A stretch of DNA of 64,000 nt from Akkermansiaceae bacterium UBA2381 (GCA_002344215.1 DDSV01000058.1:16157-80156); one strand, 5' to 3'; shown: positions 27,364 to 36,809, counted from the first letter of the stretch. The notes: generated by a model from the letters alone, not told the origin. Numbers and translations: made by a program.

Positions 27364-27538
27364 CCGCCTGGATTCTAGGCTGTTATTTCGGGATCGTCAC
27401 ATAGATTGTCCGGGGGAAGGGTCGCCAAAATCCGGTAGGCGGCCCGTTACGGTTTTGTCACCGCAGAGAACTTTCCATTCTTTAAAGCTCCCTGACTATT
27501 GGCCCATCCCAAGATTTGCCTCTCTGCGCCAAAACACC

Positions 27539-28219
27539 ATGCCAACGATTCTGATCGTCGACGACGAAGAAGACATCCGTGAACTCATCGCGGTAAATCT
27601 GTTGCGCGAGGAGGACTACAAACTTCTGGAGGCCGTGAACGGGCTCGAAGCTCTGCATCTGGCGAAAACCCGCCGACCCGATGTGATCATTCTCGATCTC
27701 ATGCTTCCTGAAATGGACGGACTGACTGTCTTTCGAAATTTGCGGGAGGACCCGCGCACAAAATCCACTCCGGTGATCATGCTCACGGCCCGCGGGCGCC
27801 TGGAGGAAAAGATTACCGGTCTCGAACTCGGGGCCGACGATTACCTCGCCAAACCCTTCAGCCCGAAAGAACTGATGTTGCGGGTGCGGAACCTCCTCCG
27901 ACGAACCAACCCCAACCAGGGCGGTAGCGTCATCGAATCCGGACCGTTCAGCCTCGATAAGAATGCCTTGAAACTCCACCTGGAGGGCGAGGCTATTGAC
28001 CTCACCGCCACTGAATTCAAGCTCCTGCTTTGCATGATCGAGTCACCCGGGATCACCCAGGAGAGAGGCGATCTTCTAAAAAAGGTCTGGGGTTACAGCG
28101 ATCTCATTCAGACACGTACCCTCGATACCCATATCAAACGATTGCGGGAGAAGCTCGGTAATCACGGAAATTCTATCGAAACTGTTCGTGGTGTGGGGTA
28201 TCGTTTCTTTGAGGCCTGA
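27539..28219 (+). CDS. phoB: PhoB-type response regulator
   Basis: 227 residues in the OmpR/PhoB layout. The receiver domain has acidic residues D8/D9, phospho-acceptor D53 in VIILDLMLPEMDG, a conserved threonine in VIMLTARG and lysine in YLAKPFSPKEL. The C-terminal winged helix contains LTATEFKLL, VWGYSD and TLDTHIKRLREKLG. I chose ATG 27539 because the receiver begins there; the frame is open upstream to 27326 but that part is not protein-like. It probably controls phosphate-starvation genes with the adjacent kinase, although no pst/phoU genes are in the window, so the exact signal is inference. Confidence 0.85.
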   Translation: MPTILIVDDEEDIRELIAVNLLREEDYKLLEAVNGLEALHLAKTRRPDVIILDLMLPEMDGLTVFRNLREDPRTKSTPVIMLTARGRLEEKITGLELGADDYLAKPFSPKELMLRVRNLLRRTNPNQGGSVIESGPFSLDKNALKLHLEGEAIDLTATEFKLLLCMIESPGITQERGDLLKKVWGYSDLIQTRTLDTHIKRLREKLGNHGNSIETVRGVGYRFFEA

Positions 28220-28253
28220 ACGATTCAAGGTCCATCGGGAGGAAATTGTCACA

Positions 28254-29603
28254 TTGCAGGAGATCTTCATCATCATTGCCCTTGGTGCCTCCGCCTTTTT
28301 TGCGGTGCGGTATTTCCAATTGACCCGAAGTATCGAGGACCTGGCACGTTCCCTCAGCAAAGGAGGTGTCGAAACACCCCTCGAAGTCCCAAGCGCAACC
28401 TCCGGGAGAGCCATCGGCCTTTTACGGCGGGCCGTTCTCAACTCAGTCGCTGAAGCCGCCCTCATCAGAGACTCGGAGCGCAGACAGCGGGAATTCCAGG
28501 AAGCACTCCTGAATGAAATCAAGGACGCCATCTTCATCCTGGATCGCAATCGCGAGATCCGCTTCCTGAACAAGGCTGCAACGATCCTTTTTCCCAGCGA
28601 TCAACCCTACAAGGCGCGGGCATTTATCGATGTATGCAGGGATCACCGGGTTTATGACACGCTGGAACTGGCGGATGAGGTGGGAGCCAAAGTATCTGAC
28701 CACATCACCCTGCGCATCACGGACAGTCAAACCGGCCGTCTGAAGGAAATCACGCTTCTTGTCGAAGCTGAACCCCTTTCGTTCGGACAAAGCAATCAGA
28801 ACACCGGTGCGTGGATTCTGATGAAGGACATTTCCCGACAATTGGAAACCGAGCAGATACGACAGGATTTTGTCGCCAATGCGTCCCACGAGTTGAGAAC
28901 CCCGCTCTCCATTATCAATGGTTATCTTGAGACGATGGATGATTCAGACGTCGATCTCAGTCAGGCAATCAATCGCCGGGCCATCCGAACCATGCGAAAG
29001 CACGGAGAACGGATCGCCCGAATTGTCGACGATATGCTGACCATCTCGAAACTTGAGAGCGCCAGTGATCTCCTCAATCTCGAACCCTTCGACCTTAGAG
29101 ATTCGGTCGATGAAATGATTGGCCAGCTCATGCCCATCATTGAACAAAATCACGCACGGGTAAACGTCAACGCGGACCCCGCCTTTGGCTGGATCCTCGC
29201 GGGAGACCGTTTTTACTGGGATCAGATCTTCTTCAACCTCATTGAAAATGCGCTGAAACAGAATCCGGGGCCCGGACTCACCATCACTATTTCCTTCAGG
29301 GAGGATGGCGGACGTTACCTGATCTCGATCGCCGACAATGGGATTGGTATACCGGCTGCTGATATCCCCCTGGTCTTCAAGCGTTTCTACCGGGTCCAGA
29401 AACATCACGCCCAGACCCAGGTCAAAGGAACCGGGCTCGGGCTTTCAATTGTGAAACGGGCCGTTGAGGCCCATCACGGGCGAATAGAGGTCGACAGTCA
29501 ACCAGGGGTAATGACCGTCTTCACCGTATCCGTTCCGCGGACCTGTCTCCGCATCCCGGACCAAATACCCGAGAAGGGATTACCCGAAAACGGGGCCAAC
29601 TAG
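28254..29603 (+). CDS. phoR: PhoR-type sensor histidine kinase
   Basis: About 449 residues. One N-terminal membrane segment (EIFIIIALGASAFFAVRYF) is followed by a short linker, a PAS-like domain (LNEIKDAIFILDRNREIRFL), a HisKA domain with the H-box ASHELRTPLSIINGYLE, and a HATPase with N-box IFFNLIENALK, ISIADNGIGIP and GTGLGLSIVKRAVEAH. Start is uncertain: a TTG at 28254 with GGAGG eleven bases upstream (chosen) or a GTG at 28188 that would overlap phoB by 32 bases. Partner of the upstream response regulator. The absence of a large periplasmic sensor domain is typical of PhoR. Confidence 0.82.
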   Translation: MQEIFIIIALGASAFFAVRYFQLTRSIEDLARSLSKGGVETPLEVPSATSGRAIGLLRRAVLNSVAEAALIRDSERRQREFQEALLNEIKDAIFILDRNREIRFLNKAATILFPSDQPYKARAFIDVCRDHRVYDTLELADEVGAKVSDHITLRITDSQTGRLKEITLLVEAEPLSFGQSNQNTGAWILMKDISRQLETEQIRQDFVANASHELRTPLSIINGYLETMDDSDVDLSQAINRRAIRTMRKHGERIARIVDDMLTISKLESASDLLNLEPFDLRDSVDEMIGQLMPIIEQNHARVNVNADPAFGWILAGDRFYWDQIFFNLIENALKQNPGPGLTITISFREDGGRYLISIADNGIGIPAADIPLVFKRFYRVQKHHAQTQVKGTGLGLSIVKRAVEAHHGRIEVDSQPGVMTVFTVSVPRTCLRIPDQIPEKGLPENGAN

Positions 29604-29646
29604 GGTTTCCGGGAGGAAAGGTTGACCCCATTCAGGCGCTCCCGGG

Positions 29647-30348
29647 TCAACGACGCGCATCCATCAGCCGCATGATGTAATAAAGCAGCTGCCCGATAGA
29701 GGCAATGGCAGCGACGGTATATGTCATTGCCGCCCAGAAAAGAGCGTTCTTCGCCTTATCGTGATCAAGATTCTGAAGTGATCCGGAATTATCAAGCCAG
29801 GCGAGCGCCCGCCGACTCGCATCAAATTCCACTGGAAGAGTAATCACTGAAAACAAGGTCGTTGTCGCGAAAAGCAGGACACCGACAAAGAGGACAGTCG
29901 TGTTGCCGGAACTCGCAAGGAAGAGGCCAGCCAGAAGGACCCAGTTCATGAATTTACTTGAAAGATTCACCACCGGAACCAGGGCCGATCGCAATTTCAA
30001 AGCCCCGTAGGCTTTCGCATGCTGAACCGCATGACCACACTCGTGAGCGGCGACTGCCGCTGCTGCCACGTTCGATTCATGAAAAACCACCTCACTCAAA
30101 TTGACGGTCTTCTTCAGAGGATTGTAGTGATCGGTGAGCTGTCCCTGAGTCGAGATGACCTGGACATCGTTGATCCCGGAATCGCTTAGCATCTTCCGGG
30201 CGACCTGGGCTCCCGTCATCCCGATGGGCCGCTGCGAATACTCATTGAAGCGGCGCTGAAGCATCGAGCCAACCCACCGGCTCACGAGCATCGTGACCAC
30301 CGTGATTATGATGTAAAAAAGATTACCTCCCTGTGCGAATTCGTTCAT
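29647..30348 (-). CDS. YugP-type membrane zinc metallopeptidase
   Basis: 233 residues. An N-terminal membrane segment (LFYIIITVVTMLVSRWVG), the zinc site HECGH at 102-106 inside AAVAAHECGHAVQH, and further membrane segments match the DUF2268-like/YugP neutral zinc metallopeptidase group. VFHESNVAAAA just before the site is typical. ATG 30348 was chosen; an upstream in-frame TTG at 30387 has no Shine-Dalgarno support. Its substrate is unknown. It is convergent with the PhoR-type gene, and an 8-bp inverted repeat (29621-29651) spans the junction of the two 3' ends. Confidence 0.82.
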   Translation of the reverse strand: MNEFAQGGNLFYIIITVVTMLVSRWVGSMLQRRFNEYSQRPIGMTGAQVARKMLSDSGINDVQVISTQGQLTDHYNPLKKTVNLSEVVFHESNVAAAAVAAHECGHAVQHAKAYGALKLRSALVPVVNLSSKFMNWVLLAGLFLASSGNTTVLFVGVLLFATTTLFSVITLPVEFDASRRALAWLDNSGSLQNLDHDKAKNALFWAAMTYTVAAIASIGQLLYYIMRLMDARR

Positions 30349-30509
30349 GGAATCGTTAGTGCTCCCGACATCACTTACGTTCAACAAAAACTTATGGATC
30401 AGTCAGGACAGACGGAAGAAGACACAAGCTCCACTTCCCCGCACAACCCCATCCCCCGCACGGCAATGGCCATCCGCCGCTGACAGGCGCGGATTCAACC
30501 CCACGGCGA

Positions 30510-31403
30510 CTATCGAATTACAACCGGCCGTTCCCGCCATCCCCGACGAGCGCCCTCGAAATCGATCCAGCGCTGGGCTTCTTCAGCAGAACGGAAACCG
30601 GAGGCCGTTACCACGACATTCAAGCCCGTGTCCGGGGAAGCAAAAACTGAGGCCGGAATGCCGGCGCTGCCAAGCATGGAGGAAAGTTCGTTCGCATTTC
30701 CGGCACGACGGAACGCCCCGAACTGAACGCGATAGGGTGCTGCCGGAGACGCCTTTTGCAGTGTTGCAGGGGAAACGGCAGGTGACCGCGTTGAGGAATA
30801 ATTGGCAGGAACACTCCCGGACGGCGGGCGGGTCGATGCGTTCAAGGGCATCAATTCAGGGGCACCCTGACCCGGCACGTTCGGCCGCGTCACCGATTGG
30901 CCGGAACTAGCCATCGGCCTGAAAAGGCGGAGGCCGCTTTTGCTCTTTGTCGAAACACCGGCACCAGCCGCGGCAACGACCGGCTGCGGGGCCGGTCTTC
31001 TTCCCGCAGGAACTCCATTCCCCTGAACCCGGGAAGCCGGGGGAGAAACCCGACCAATCACCATCATGGAACCGTGCACTACCGCCCGGGGAGATAAAAG
31101 AATGGCATTCGCAGCCGCCTCTGAAAGGTTGAGAAGTCGTCCGTCCTGACTTTTGCGATCATTGATCATGACATCGACCATTCGCCCCGTATCAAAATTC
31201 GCGACACGAACGAGCGTTCCGAAGGGCAGACTTGTATGCGCCGCGGTCAGAAGCCCTCTGTCATAGATGCCTCCGCTGGCGGTAGGTCGCCCGTGAAGAT
31301 TGGGTGCATAGACCGCCAGTGGCCCGCTCTCGGATATCTGGGCCTTCGCCGGAATAACGTGACCAAGAGCCAGAAGGGACAGTATTAGGCAAAAGCAGCG
31401 CAT
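30510..31403 (-). CDS. rlpA: RlpA-like protein (double-psi beta-barrel + SPOR)
   Basis: 297 residues. A signal peptide (first 20 or so residues, ending HVIPAKA) is followed by an RlpA-type double-psi beta-barrel (about 30-118; TASGGIYDRGLLTAAHTSLPFG region, INDR motif). A proline/serine-rich linker (120-215) and a C-terminal SPOR domain (about 222-297; YRVQFGAFRRAGNANEL) follow. SPOR domains bind denuded septal peptidoglycan; RlpA proteins are septal lytic transglycosylases or structural factors. The usual active-site residues of the lytic enzyme cannot be confirmed by eye. It fits a septum function alongside the nearby fts genes. No lipobox cysteine is obvious. Confidence 0.82.
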   Translation of the reverse strand: MRCFCLILSLLALGHVIPAKAQISESGPLAVYAPNLHGRPTASGGIYDRGLLTAAHTSLPFGTLVRVANFDTGRMVDVMINDRKSQDGRLLNLSEAAANAILLSPRAVVHGSMMVIGRVSPPASRVQGNGVPAGRRPAPQPVVAAAGAGVSTKSKSGLRLFRPMASSGQSVTRPNVPGQGAPELMPLNASTRPPSGSVPANYSSTRSPAVSPATLQKASPAAPYRVQFGAFRRAGNANELSSMLGSAGIPASVFASPDTGLNVVVTASGFRSAEEAQRWIDFEGARRGWRERPVVIR

Positions 31404-31475
31404 AGCTCAACCTAATAATTTTAAACTAAAGTTCAATTTTAACAAATATTAATTTTAATATCGCTTCCCGGCCAA
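31404..31475 (-). promoter_or_regulatory. AT-rich promoter region of the RlpA-like gene
   Basis: Strongly AT-rich 70 bases directly upstream of the rlpA-like ATG, in contrast to the GC-rich coding surroundings. A promoter is likely; no unambiguous -35/-10 spacing was found. Confidence 0.35.
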
Positions 31476-31541
31476 GGTTCAAAACGCGATTTTGCACAGT
31501 GAGACCTGCGAAGGCCCCTCGCCACACAACTCAGAAATTAA

Positions 31542-31576
31542 TAAAAAACCCGTGGATCTCCTCGAGATCCACGGGT
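31542..31576 (-). terminator. Rho-independent terminator after PSD1/DUF1501 pair
   Basis: A perfect 13-bp stem: arms at 31548-31560 and 31564-31576 with a 3-base loop. On the minus strand it is followed by a T-tract at 31548-31541. It lies 38 bases after the stop of the DUF1501 gene at 31615, so it ends that minus-strand operon. It is the clearest intrinsic terminator in the window. Confidence 0.85.
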
Positions 31577-31614
31577 CTCAAAAGAACCCTCGAACTGAAT
31601 CGAGGACCTAGGCT

Positions 31615-32910
31615 TCAGGCAAACAAGTCGAGAACCGGAACCCCTTTGTGAGCCACCGTAAACGGCCGCTTGCTCGGACTGTAGAGCACCTGATCGAGGG
31701 GAAGCCCGAGGGCGTGGGCGATGGTCGCATTGAAATCCTGGATCTTCACCGAGTTCTCGATCACGTTCTCTCCTCCTTCATCGGTCTTCCCGTAGGCAAT
31801 CCCCCCCTTGATTCCTCCTCCTGCCAGTACAGAGCTGAAGGCTTTCGGGTAGTGATCGCGACCGGCATTCTGGTTGATCCGCGGAGTGCGCCCGAACTCT
31901 GTCGTCAGAACTACCACCGTATCTTCAAGTTTGCCACGCTTTTCAAGATCCGAGAGAAGCGCCGCCATTGCCTTATCGAGGACACCGCACTTTTCGGGAG
32001 CGGCGACAAAGACGTTGTTGTGCATGTCCCATCCGCCGTAGGAGACTTCCACCGCCCGCACATCATGCTCGATGAGGCGCCGCGCAAGCAGACAGCCCTG
32101 GCCGAACGCGTTATCACCGTAACGTTCGCGTGTGACTTTATCTTCTTCGCCCAGGTCAAAAGCGGCCAGATCGCGGCTTTGCATGATACGCACCGCATCA
32201 TCATACATCTGTGTGTAGGCTCGAACCTGTTTCACATTATAACGCTCGTGAAACTCGGCATCGAACTCATTCGCCAAAGTCAGGCGCTGATCGAAGGTCT
32301 CCTTCTTCATTCCGCGAAGCTTCGAATTCTTCAGGCCGGCCTCGGGATCACTGATCGTCAGGGGCTCATACTGAGGTTCGAAGAATCCGCCGCCTCCATT
32401 GATCCTGCTGTCCCCGCCAATAAAAACCGACCCGGGAAGATTCGGGTTCATTCGCCCCTTGTACTTGAGCGACCAGGCGCCGATTCCGGGGTGACGGATC
32501 GTAGCCCCCTGATCGTAGCTGGTGTGCATCAGGTAGTTTCCCTGATCGTGAGCCCCTGCAGTTGACGTCAACGAACGAACGATGGCCAGCTTATCGGCCT
32601 GTGCGGCGAGCGAGGGAAGCAGGGCAGACAGCTTGATGTCGTCAACATTGGTGTCGATCGTTCTGGTGTCTCCGTTGTTTTCATGGCCCGGCTTGGTGTC
32701 AAACGTGTCGAGATGTGTCATCCCCCCGTTCATATAAAGATAGATCACATGCTTCGCCGCACCGACCCGCTCGGGAATTCCCAGATTCGGACCAAGGGCT
32801 GCGCCCGCCCGGGTCGTAAGTCCCAGAGCTCCCACCCCAAGGAAGGTCTTCGCGGTTCCTTCCATGAAGCGCCTGCGGCTCCATTCGTCTGATTTGAAGG
32901 TTGATTTCAT
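31615..32910 (-). CDS. DUF1501 protein with Tat signal
   Basis: 431 residues. A twin-arginine signal, RRRFMEGTAKTFLGVGALGL, sits at residues 12-31. The DUF1501 body has HVIYLYMNGGMTHLDTFDTK near the N-terminus, VVLTTEFGRTPRINQNAGRDH near the C-terminus, and the terminal HALGLPLDQ part. It is exported folded, probably to the periplasm. It follows a PSD1 gene on the same strand (49 bases) and is closed by a strong terminator. It is a second copy of the arrangement at 6.7-10.8 kb but diverged, so a paralogue and not a recent duplicate. Confidence 0.88.
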   Translation of the reverse strand: MKSTFKSDEWSRRRFMEGTAKTFLGVGALGLTTRAGAALGPNLGIPERVGAAKHVIYLYMNGGMTHLDTFDTKPGHENNGDTRTIDTNVDDIKLSALLPSLAAQADKLAIVRSLTSTAGAHDQGNYLMHTSYDQGATIRHPGIGAWSLKYKGRMNPNLPGSVFIGGDSRINGGGGFFEPQYEPLTISDPEAGLKNSKLRGMKKETFDQRLTLANEFDAEFHERYNVKQVRAYTQMYDDAVRIMQSRDLAAFDLGEEDKVTRERYGDNAFGQGCLLARRLIEHDVRAVEVSYGGWDMHNNVFVAAPEKCGVLDKAMAALLSDLEKRGKLEDTVVVLTTEFGRTPRINQNAGRDHYPKAFSSVLAGGGIKGGIAYGKTDEGGENVIENSVKIQDFNATIAHALGLPLDQVLYSPSKRPFTVAHKGVPVLDLFA

Positions 32911-32959
32911 ATGATTGATTCTGGTTGATGCTGAAAGCGCGGTGTTAAAACGGAAATGC

Positions 32960-35332
32960 CTATTGAATAAAGATGAACTGCTGGGTATTCAGGAGGGCCC
33001 ACACAATTCCGGGATAAGCGTCGTCTCCGTGCGCCTCGACTTCAGCCCGGGCAAGAGTCATTTCCCTCTCGTTGGGCTCACGGGTAAGCATGGCCTGGAA
33101 GATCATTCGGATCTTCTCGTCCGGATCTCCGGCCGCATGGATACGATTCCCGAAGACAGCAAAGCGGTTGGTGAGCGCTTCGACCATGGAACCGTTGAGA
33201 AGGTTCAGGGCCTGAGGAACCGAGGCATTGTTTGCGGCGTTCTCGATTACCTCACGATCCGACTGTCCGAACTCGCGGAGAAAATGACCACGCCTTGCAG
33301 GGGACTCCTGCTCTGAAGCACGTGCCATCTGACTGACGAGAGAGGTATAAACCTTGTAGTCCTGCTTTTGCCGTTCGACCCAGGCTTTGCGCTGCTTTTT
33401 ATCCGCCAGTTCTACCGGGGGATCGCCAAATTCGGGCTTCGGAAGTTTAGTCAGAACCGCTCTTTCACCGGGCGCTTCCTTGGCCATGACCGGCTCACCA
33501 TCCTGCATGCCCATTTCCATCTCAGTCATACCCATGGCAACAAGAAGATCACTTCCGTCCACCTTCTCTCCGACATTCTTGTATCCGATCTCGGCGACGA
33601 CCTTTCTGGCTTCGTTGCGCAGTTTGTTCAGTTCGTCACGAAGCTGGGCAAAACGCTCCTTATCGCCAGCCTCCAGGGCTGCCGCACTGGCCTTTCTCGC
33701 CTTCTCTTCACGGGGACGGATTTTTTCATAAGCCTCGGCGATCTCATTCACCATGGCGATGTATTCCTCTTCGCTCCGTCCTTCGACGGCTTTGTAAATG
33801 CGGCGGATTTTTTCCACGGTCGCCAGCTGCTCGGCGACTTTTGGCCGATAACTGTCAGCCTCAGGAAGAGCAAGAGCGACGATGGAATCCCAGATCTGCT
33901 CCGCGCTCATGCGTCGCAGGAGAGGCCCGGCGAAGTAGTAGTGCTCACCCATCACCATTTCCTGATTGTTGGCGGCACGCTGATACGTCTTCGTGTTGTA
34001 GAGAACCTCCTGATATTTCCGCATATCAAAATTGAGGGTCTTCATCATCTCCTCAAGATAGGCGAGCAACTCCGGGTTGGAGACCGGTGTCTGTTCGGTG
34101 AGTTCATCGACCGGCTCGAACACGCCCTGCCCGAAAACCCGCTTCCAGAGCCGGTTGGCAATTACCCTGGTAAACGTCGGATTCTCCTTGGAAACCATCC
34201 AGTCGGCATAGGCTTCAATGGTGCTGTCATCAATCTTCTCGAGATCAATGTCTTTGCCGAACATCGTTCTAGCGCTGACCGACTGAAGCGGCTTGGCGTC
34301 GTCATACTGATAGTCATGCGGCAACTTCAGCGTCTTCTCCACCTCGGCCGCTTTGACATAACGCAGCGGGTTGTAGATCTCATTGATTGCATTGTTCGCA
34401 TCCCTGCTTTGTTCATTAAACGCCTCGTAAGCGGCGATCGATTTTTTGGCAAGTGCCCGGAACTGCTCGTCGGTTACATTATACTGTTTCAGTTGGCGCT
34501 CATACTTCTCGCCTTCGGTGTAGCGCTTCAGCTCATCGACATTCCGGATCTGCGGGAACTTGGCATTCCCCACCATCTTTTCATGGAGCTTATTGCGCTC
34601 CTCTTTCTGCACGAGATTAAATGCCTGCCGATTCGGGGAATCGTAGCCGCGAGCGTCCATCCCGTAGGAGAAGGCCGCCATCTGGAAATAATCCATCTGG
34701 GTCCATTTATCGAAAGGATGGTTGTGGCACTGGGCGCACTCCAGCCGCGTTCCCAAAAATACCCGCACAGTGTTCGACATGTTGTCGAGCGGCATCCCAC
34801 GATCCCGGATGTAGTAACCGACAGCCCCGTTCTCCCAAATCATCCCGCGGGCGGAGATCAACTCCCGCACAAACTGATCGTAGGGGACATTCTTTGTGAT
34901 CGCCTCCTTGATCCAAAGCTGATAGGCGGCTTCGGCCTGTGTCGCCCCGATTCCAAGACCGGAATTGATTCGCAGAACATCCGCCCAGAAATTGTAGGCG
35001 TGGCTCATGTGCCCGTCACTCTCAAGGAGATCCGTGATGAGTTGTTCGCGCTTACGCTGATAAGTGGAGCCATGAAAATTCTCCGCCTCTTCAATCGTGG
35101 GCACCCGTCCGGCGATATCAAGGTAGGCCCTGCGAAAGAAGGTGGCGTCATCGATCGCCGCATTCGGTTTCTGCCCCTGCTTTTCTAGCATTCCCTCAAC
35201 GAGGCGGTCCACCTCGGCCGCTGCCTTAACCACATCGAACTCTGCGGGCTTTTCAGAAGGTGCAGAGAACAAGGGACTTAGTGAAAGCAAAGAGGAGATT
35301 TGAATGAGGGCACGGAGCGGAATCGGTTTCAT
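32960..35332 (-). CDS. PSD1-type protein (DUF1549 + DUF1553), no N-terminal cytochrome domain
   Basis: 790 residues from ATG 35332, which opens a signal peptide (MKPIPLRALIQISSLLSLSP). An earlier in-frame start at 35380 is less likely. DUF1549 occupies about residues 40-270 (FFRRAYLDIAGRVPTIEEA, CAQCHNHPFDKWTQMDY), with a heme-like CAQCH. DUF1553 follows (NRLWKRVFGQGVFEPVDEL). A charged coiled-coil region (EKIRPREEKARKASAAAL) is inserted within the DUF1553 part. Unlike the other two PSD1 proteins here it has no N-terminal cytochrome-c-like domain. Operon partner of the DUF1501 gene downstream. Function unknown. Confidence 0.88.
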   Translation of the reverse strand: MKPIPLRALIQISSLLSLSPLFSAPSEKPAEFDVVKAAAEVDRLVEGMLEKQGQKPNAAIDDATFFRRAYLDIAGRVPTIEEAENFHGSTYQRKREQLITDLLESDGHMSHAYNFWADVLRINSGLGIGATQAEAAYQLWIKEAITKNVPYDQFVRELISARGMIWENGAVGYYIRDRGMPLDNMSNTVRVFLGTRLECAQCHNHPFDKWTQMDYFQMAAFSYGMDARGYDSPNRQAFNLVQKEERNKLHEKMVGNAKFPQIRNVDELKRYTEGEKYERQLKQYNVTDEQFRALAKKSIAAYEAFNEQSRDANNAINEIYNPLRYVKAAEVEKTLKLPHDYQYDDAKPLQSVSARTMFGKDIDLEKIDDSTIEAYADWMVSKENPTFTRVIANRLWKRVFGQGVFEPVDELTEQTPVSNPELLAYLEEMMKTLNFDMRKYQEVLYNTKTYQRAANNQEMVMGEHYYFAGPLLRRMSAEQIWDSIVALALPEADSYRPKVAEQLATVEKIRRIYKAVEGRSEEEYIAMVNEIAEAYEKIRPREEKARKASAAALEAGDKERFAQLRDELNKLRNEARKVVAEIGYKNVGEKVDGSDLLVAMGMTEMEMGMQDGEPVMAKEAPGERAVLTKLPKPEFGDPPVELADKKQRKAWVERQKQDYKVYTSLVSQMARASEQESPARRGHFLREFGQSDREVIENAANNASVPQALNLLNGSMVEALTNRFAVFGNRIHAAGDPDEKIRMIFQAMLTREPNEREMTLARAEVEAHGDDAYPGIVWALLNTQQFIFIQ

Positions 35333-35442
35333 CGGGGTGATTTCATCGAAGAATACCCTGAAGCTCCTGAAAAGTTGCACTTCTTAATCAACACGATGAC
35401 GCCATCCGTCTCCGGCCCGATGGAGTTTGCGTTAATCGAGGC

Positions 35443-35712
35443 CTACGAGGCTTCACCTTCAGACTCCTTCAGGGTCTCAATCATCTTGTCGATCTGCTCG
35501 AGATGCTTCAGGGGCAGTCGGCGGCGCTGATGTTTGTTCCAGAGGACCTCCCGGAATGACTCCATCACCTGGAGCGGAAGCATCTCGTGCTGGTTCCAAG
35601 CGGGATCGGATTTCAGAGTGGAGTAAAACACCCATCTTCCCGCGTGATGATTCGCCCGGTAGAAGATGGGCTCCCCGCTCTCGGTTCGGTCATGCCATTC
35701 GTGTTTCGTCAT
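35443..35712 (-). CDS. Small protein translationally coupled to hisC
   Basis: 89 residues or so from an ATG that overlaps the hisC stop by four bases (ATGA at 35709-35712). The sequence is rich in W, H and R (MTKHEWHDRTESGEPIFYRA, HHAGRWVFYSTLK) and ends in an acidic helix. No membrane segment or signal. I do not recognise the family. The tight coupling argues that it is a real gene; whether it relates to histidine synthesis or is only co-transcribed is unknown. Confidence 0.7.
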   Translation of the reverse strand: MTKHEWHDRTESGEPIFYRANHHAGRWVFYSTLKSDPAWNQHEMLPLQVMESFREVLWNKHQRRRLPLKHLEQIDKMIETLKESEGEAS

Positions 35713-36809
35713 AGGGCGGAAAGGGCCTCCCGAAGCGTATCGATGCAACGCCGGTTCTGGGGCATCGTCCCCACAGAGATGCGAACCCACTCGGGAAGTT
35801 TGTAGGCCCTCATTGCTCGAATGATAACCCCCTTCTTCAGCATTGCCGAGAAAACAGCGTCTCCGTCCCCCACTTTCACCAGGACGAAATTGGCGAAACT
35901 CGGCACATACTCCAGGCCCATTTCGGAAAAGGACTGCTGGAGAAAGGCAAGCCCCTCATCGTTGAGGTCTCTGGTGCGCTGCTGGTGCTCATCATCACCC
36001 AACCCGGCAATGGCACCGGCCTGAGCGATCGAATTGGTATTGAAGGGCTGGCGGCACTTGTGGAGAACCTTTGCAATTTCGGGAGTGGTGAGCCCGTAGC
36101 CGATACGCAGGCCGGCAAGTCCCTGAATCTTCGAGAAAGTTCGCATGACAACCACATTCCGACCCTCCCGGATGTACTTGAGCGTGTCCGGCGCGCCGTG
36201 GACAAATTCAAAATAGGCTTCATCGAAGATCACCATGACATGGTTCGGAACACGATCCATGAAGCGATCAATCGCCTCCTGACCCACCATGGTCCCTGTC
36301 GGATTATTGGGATTGGCGATGAAAATCATCCGGGTCTTGGAATTTATCGCCGCAGCCATGGCATCGAGATCGTGAACAAACCCCGGATCAGGCACCTCAA
36401 TCGTCTCCGCCCCGAAAAGCGTAGCCATCAGTTTGTAGACGACAAAGGCGTGTTCGGCGGCAATGACATTGTCTCCGGGACTGAGAAATCCGTGCCCCAC
36501 CAGTTCGATGATCTCGTTGGAACCATTGCTGATCACGACGTTCTCGCGCTCAAAGGCGAACTTTTCTGCAATCGCGGTCCTGAGGCGGTATCCCCCGCCA
36601 TCCGGGTAAATGTGAACCTTCTCTGCCTCGGCCTTCATCGCCTCGACCGCCTTCGGTGACGGCCCCAGCGGATTCTCGTTGGAGGCGAGCTTGATAATAT
36701 CGGAAGGATCCAAACCCTGCTCGCGGGCCGTTTCTTCAATCGGCTTCCCCGGATCATAGACAACCAAATCCTCCAACCAGGGATGCGCTTCTTTAATAAT
36801 CGATGACAT
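35709..36809 (-). CDS. hisC: Histidinol-phosphate aminotransferase
   Basis: 366 residues, class II PLP aminotransferase of the HisC group: KLASNENPLGPSPKAVEAM near the N-terminus, FIANPNNPTGTMV, FDEAYFEFV, and the PLP lysine in RTFSKIQGLAGLRIGYG. It converts imidazole-acetol phosphate and glutamate to histidinol phosphate; related enzymes also act on aromatic keto acids. ATG 36809 was chosen because the family starts close before the EDLVVYDPGKP motif. It stands alone, without other his genes, as often seen for hisC. Confidence 0.92.
   Translation of the reverse strand: MSSIIKEAHPWLEDLVVYDPGKPIEETAREQGLDPSDIIKLASNENPLGPSPKAVEAMKAEAEKVHIYPDGGGYRLRTAIAEKFAFERENVVISNGSNEIIELVGHGFLSPGDNVIAAEHAFVVYKLMATLFGAETIEVPDPGFVHDLDAMAAAINSKTRMIFIANPNNPTGTMVGQEAIDRFMDRVPNHVMVIFDEAYFEFVHGAPDTLKYIREGRNVVVMRTFSKIQGLAGLRIGYGLTTPEIAKVLHKCRQPFNTNSIAQAGAIAGLGDDEHQQRTRDLNDEGLAFLQQSFSEMGLEYVPSFANFVLVKVGDGDAVFSAMLKKGVIIRAMRAYKLPEWVRISVGTMPQNRRCIDTLREALSAL

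Noticed and set aside
29621..29651. 8-bp inverted repeat at the phoR/YugP junction as a terminator
   Set aside because: Loop of 15 bases and no T-tract on either strand; noted only as a possible weak structure.
31648..32565. Plus-strand open frame of 305 codons
   Set aside because: Antisense of the DUF1501 gene.
33368..35188. Plus-strand open frame of 606 codons
   Set aside because: It is the antisense of the PSD1 gene at 32960-35332, whose DUF1549/DUF1553 motifs are clear. Long antisense frames are common in GC-rich genes.
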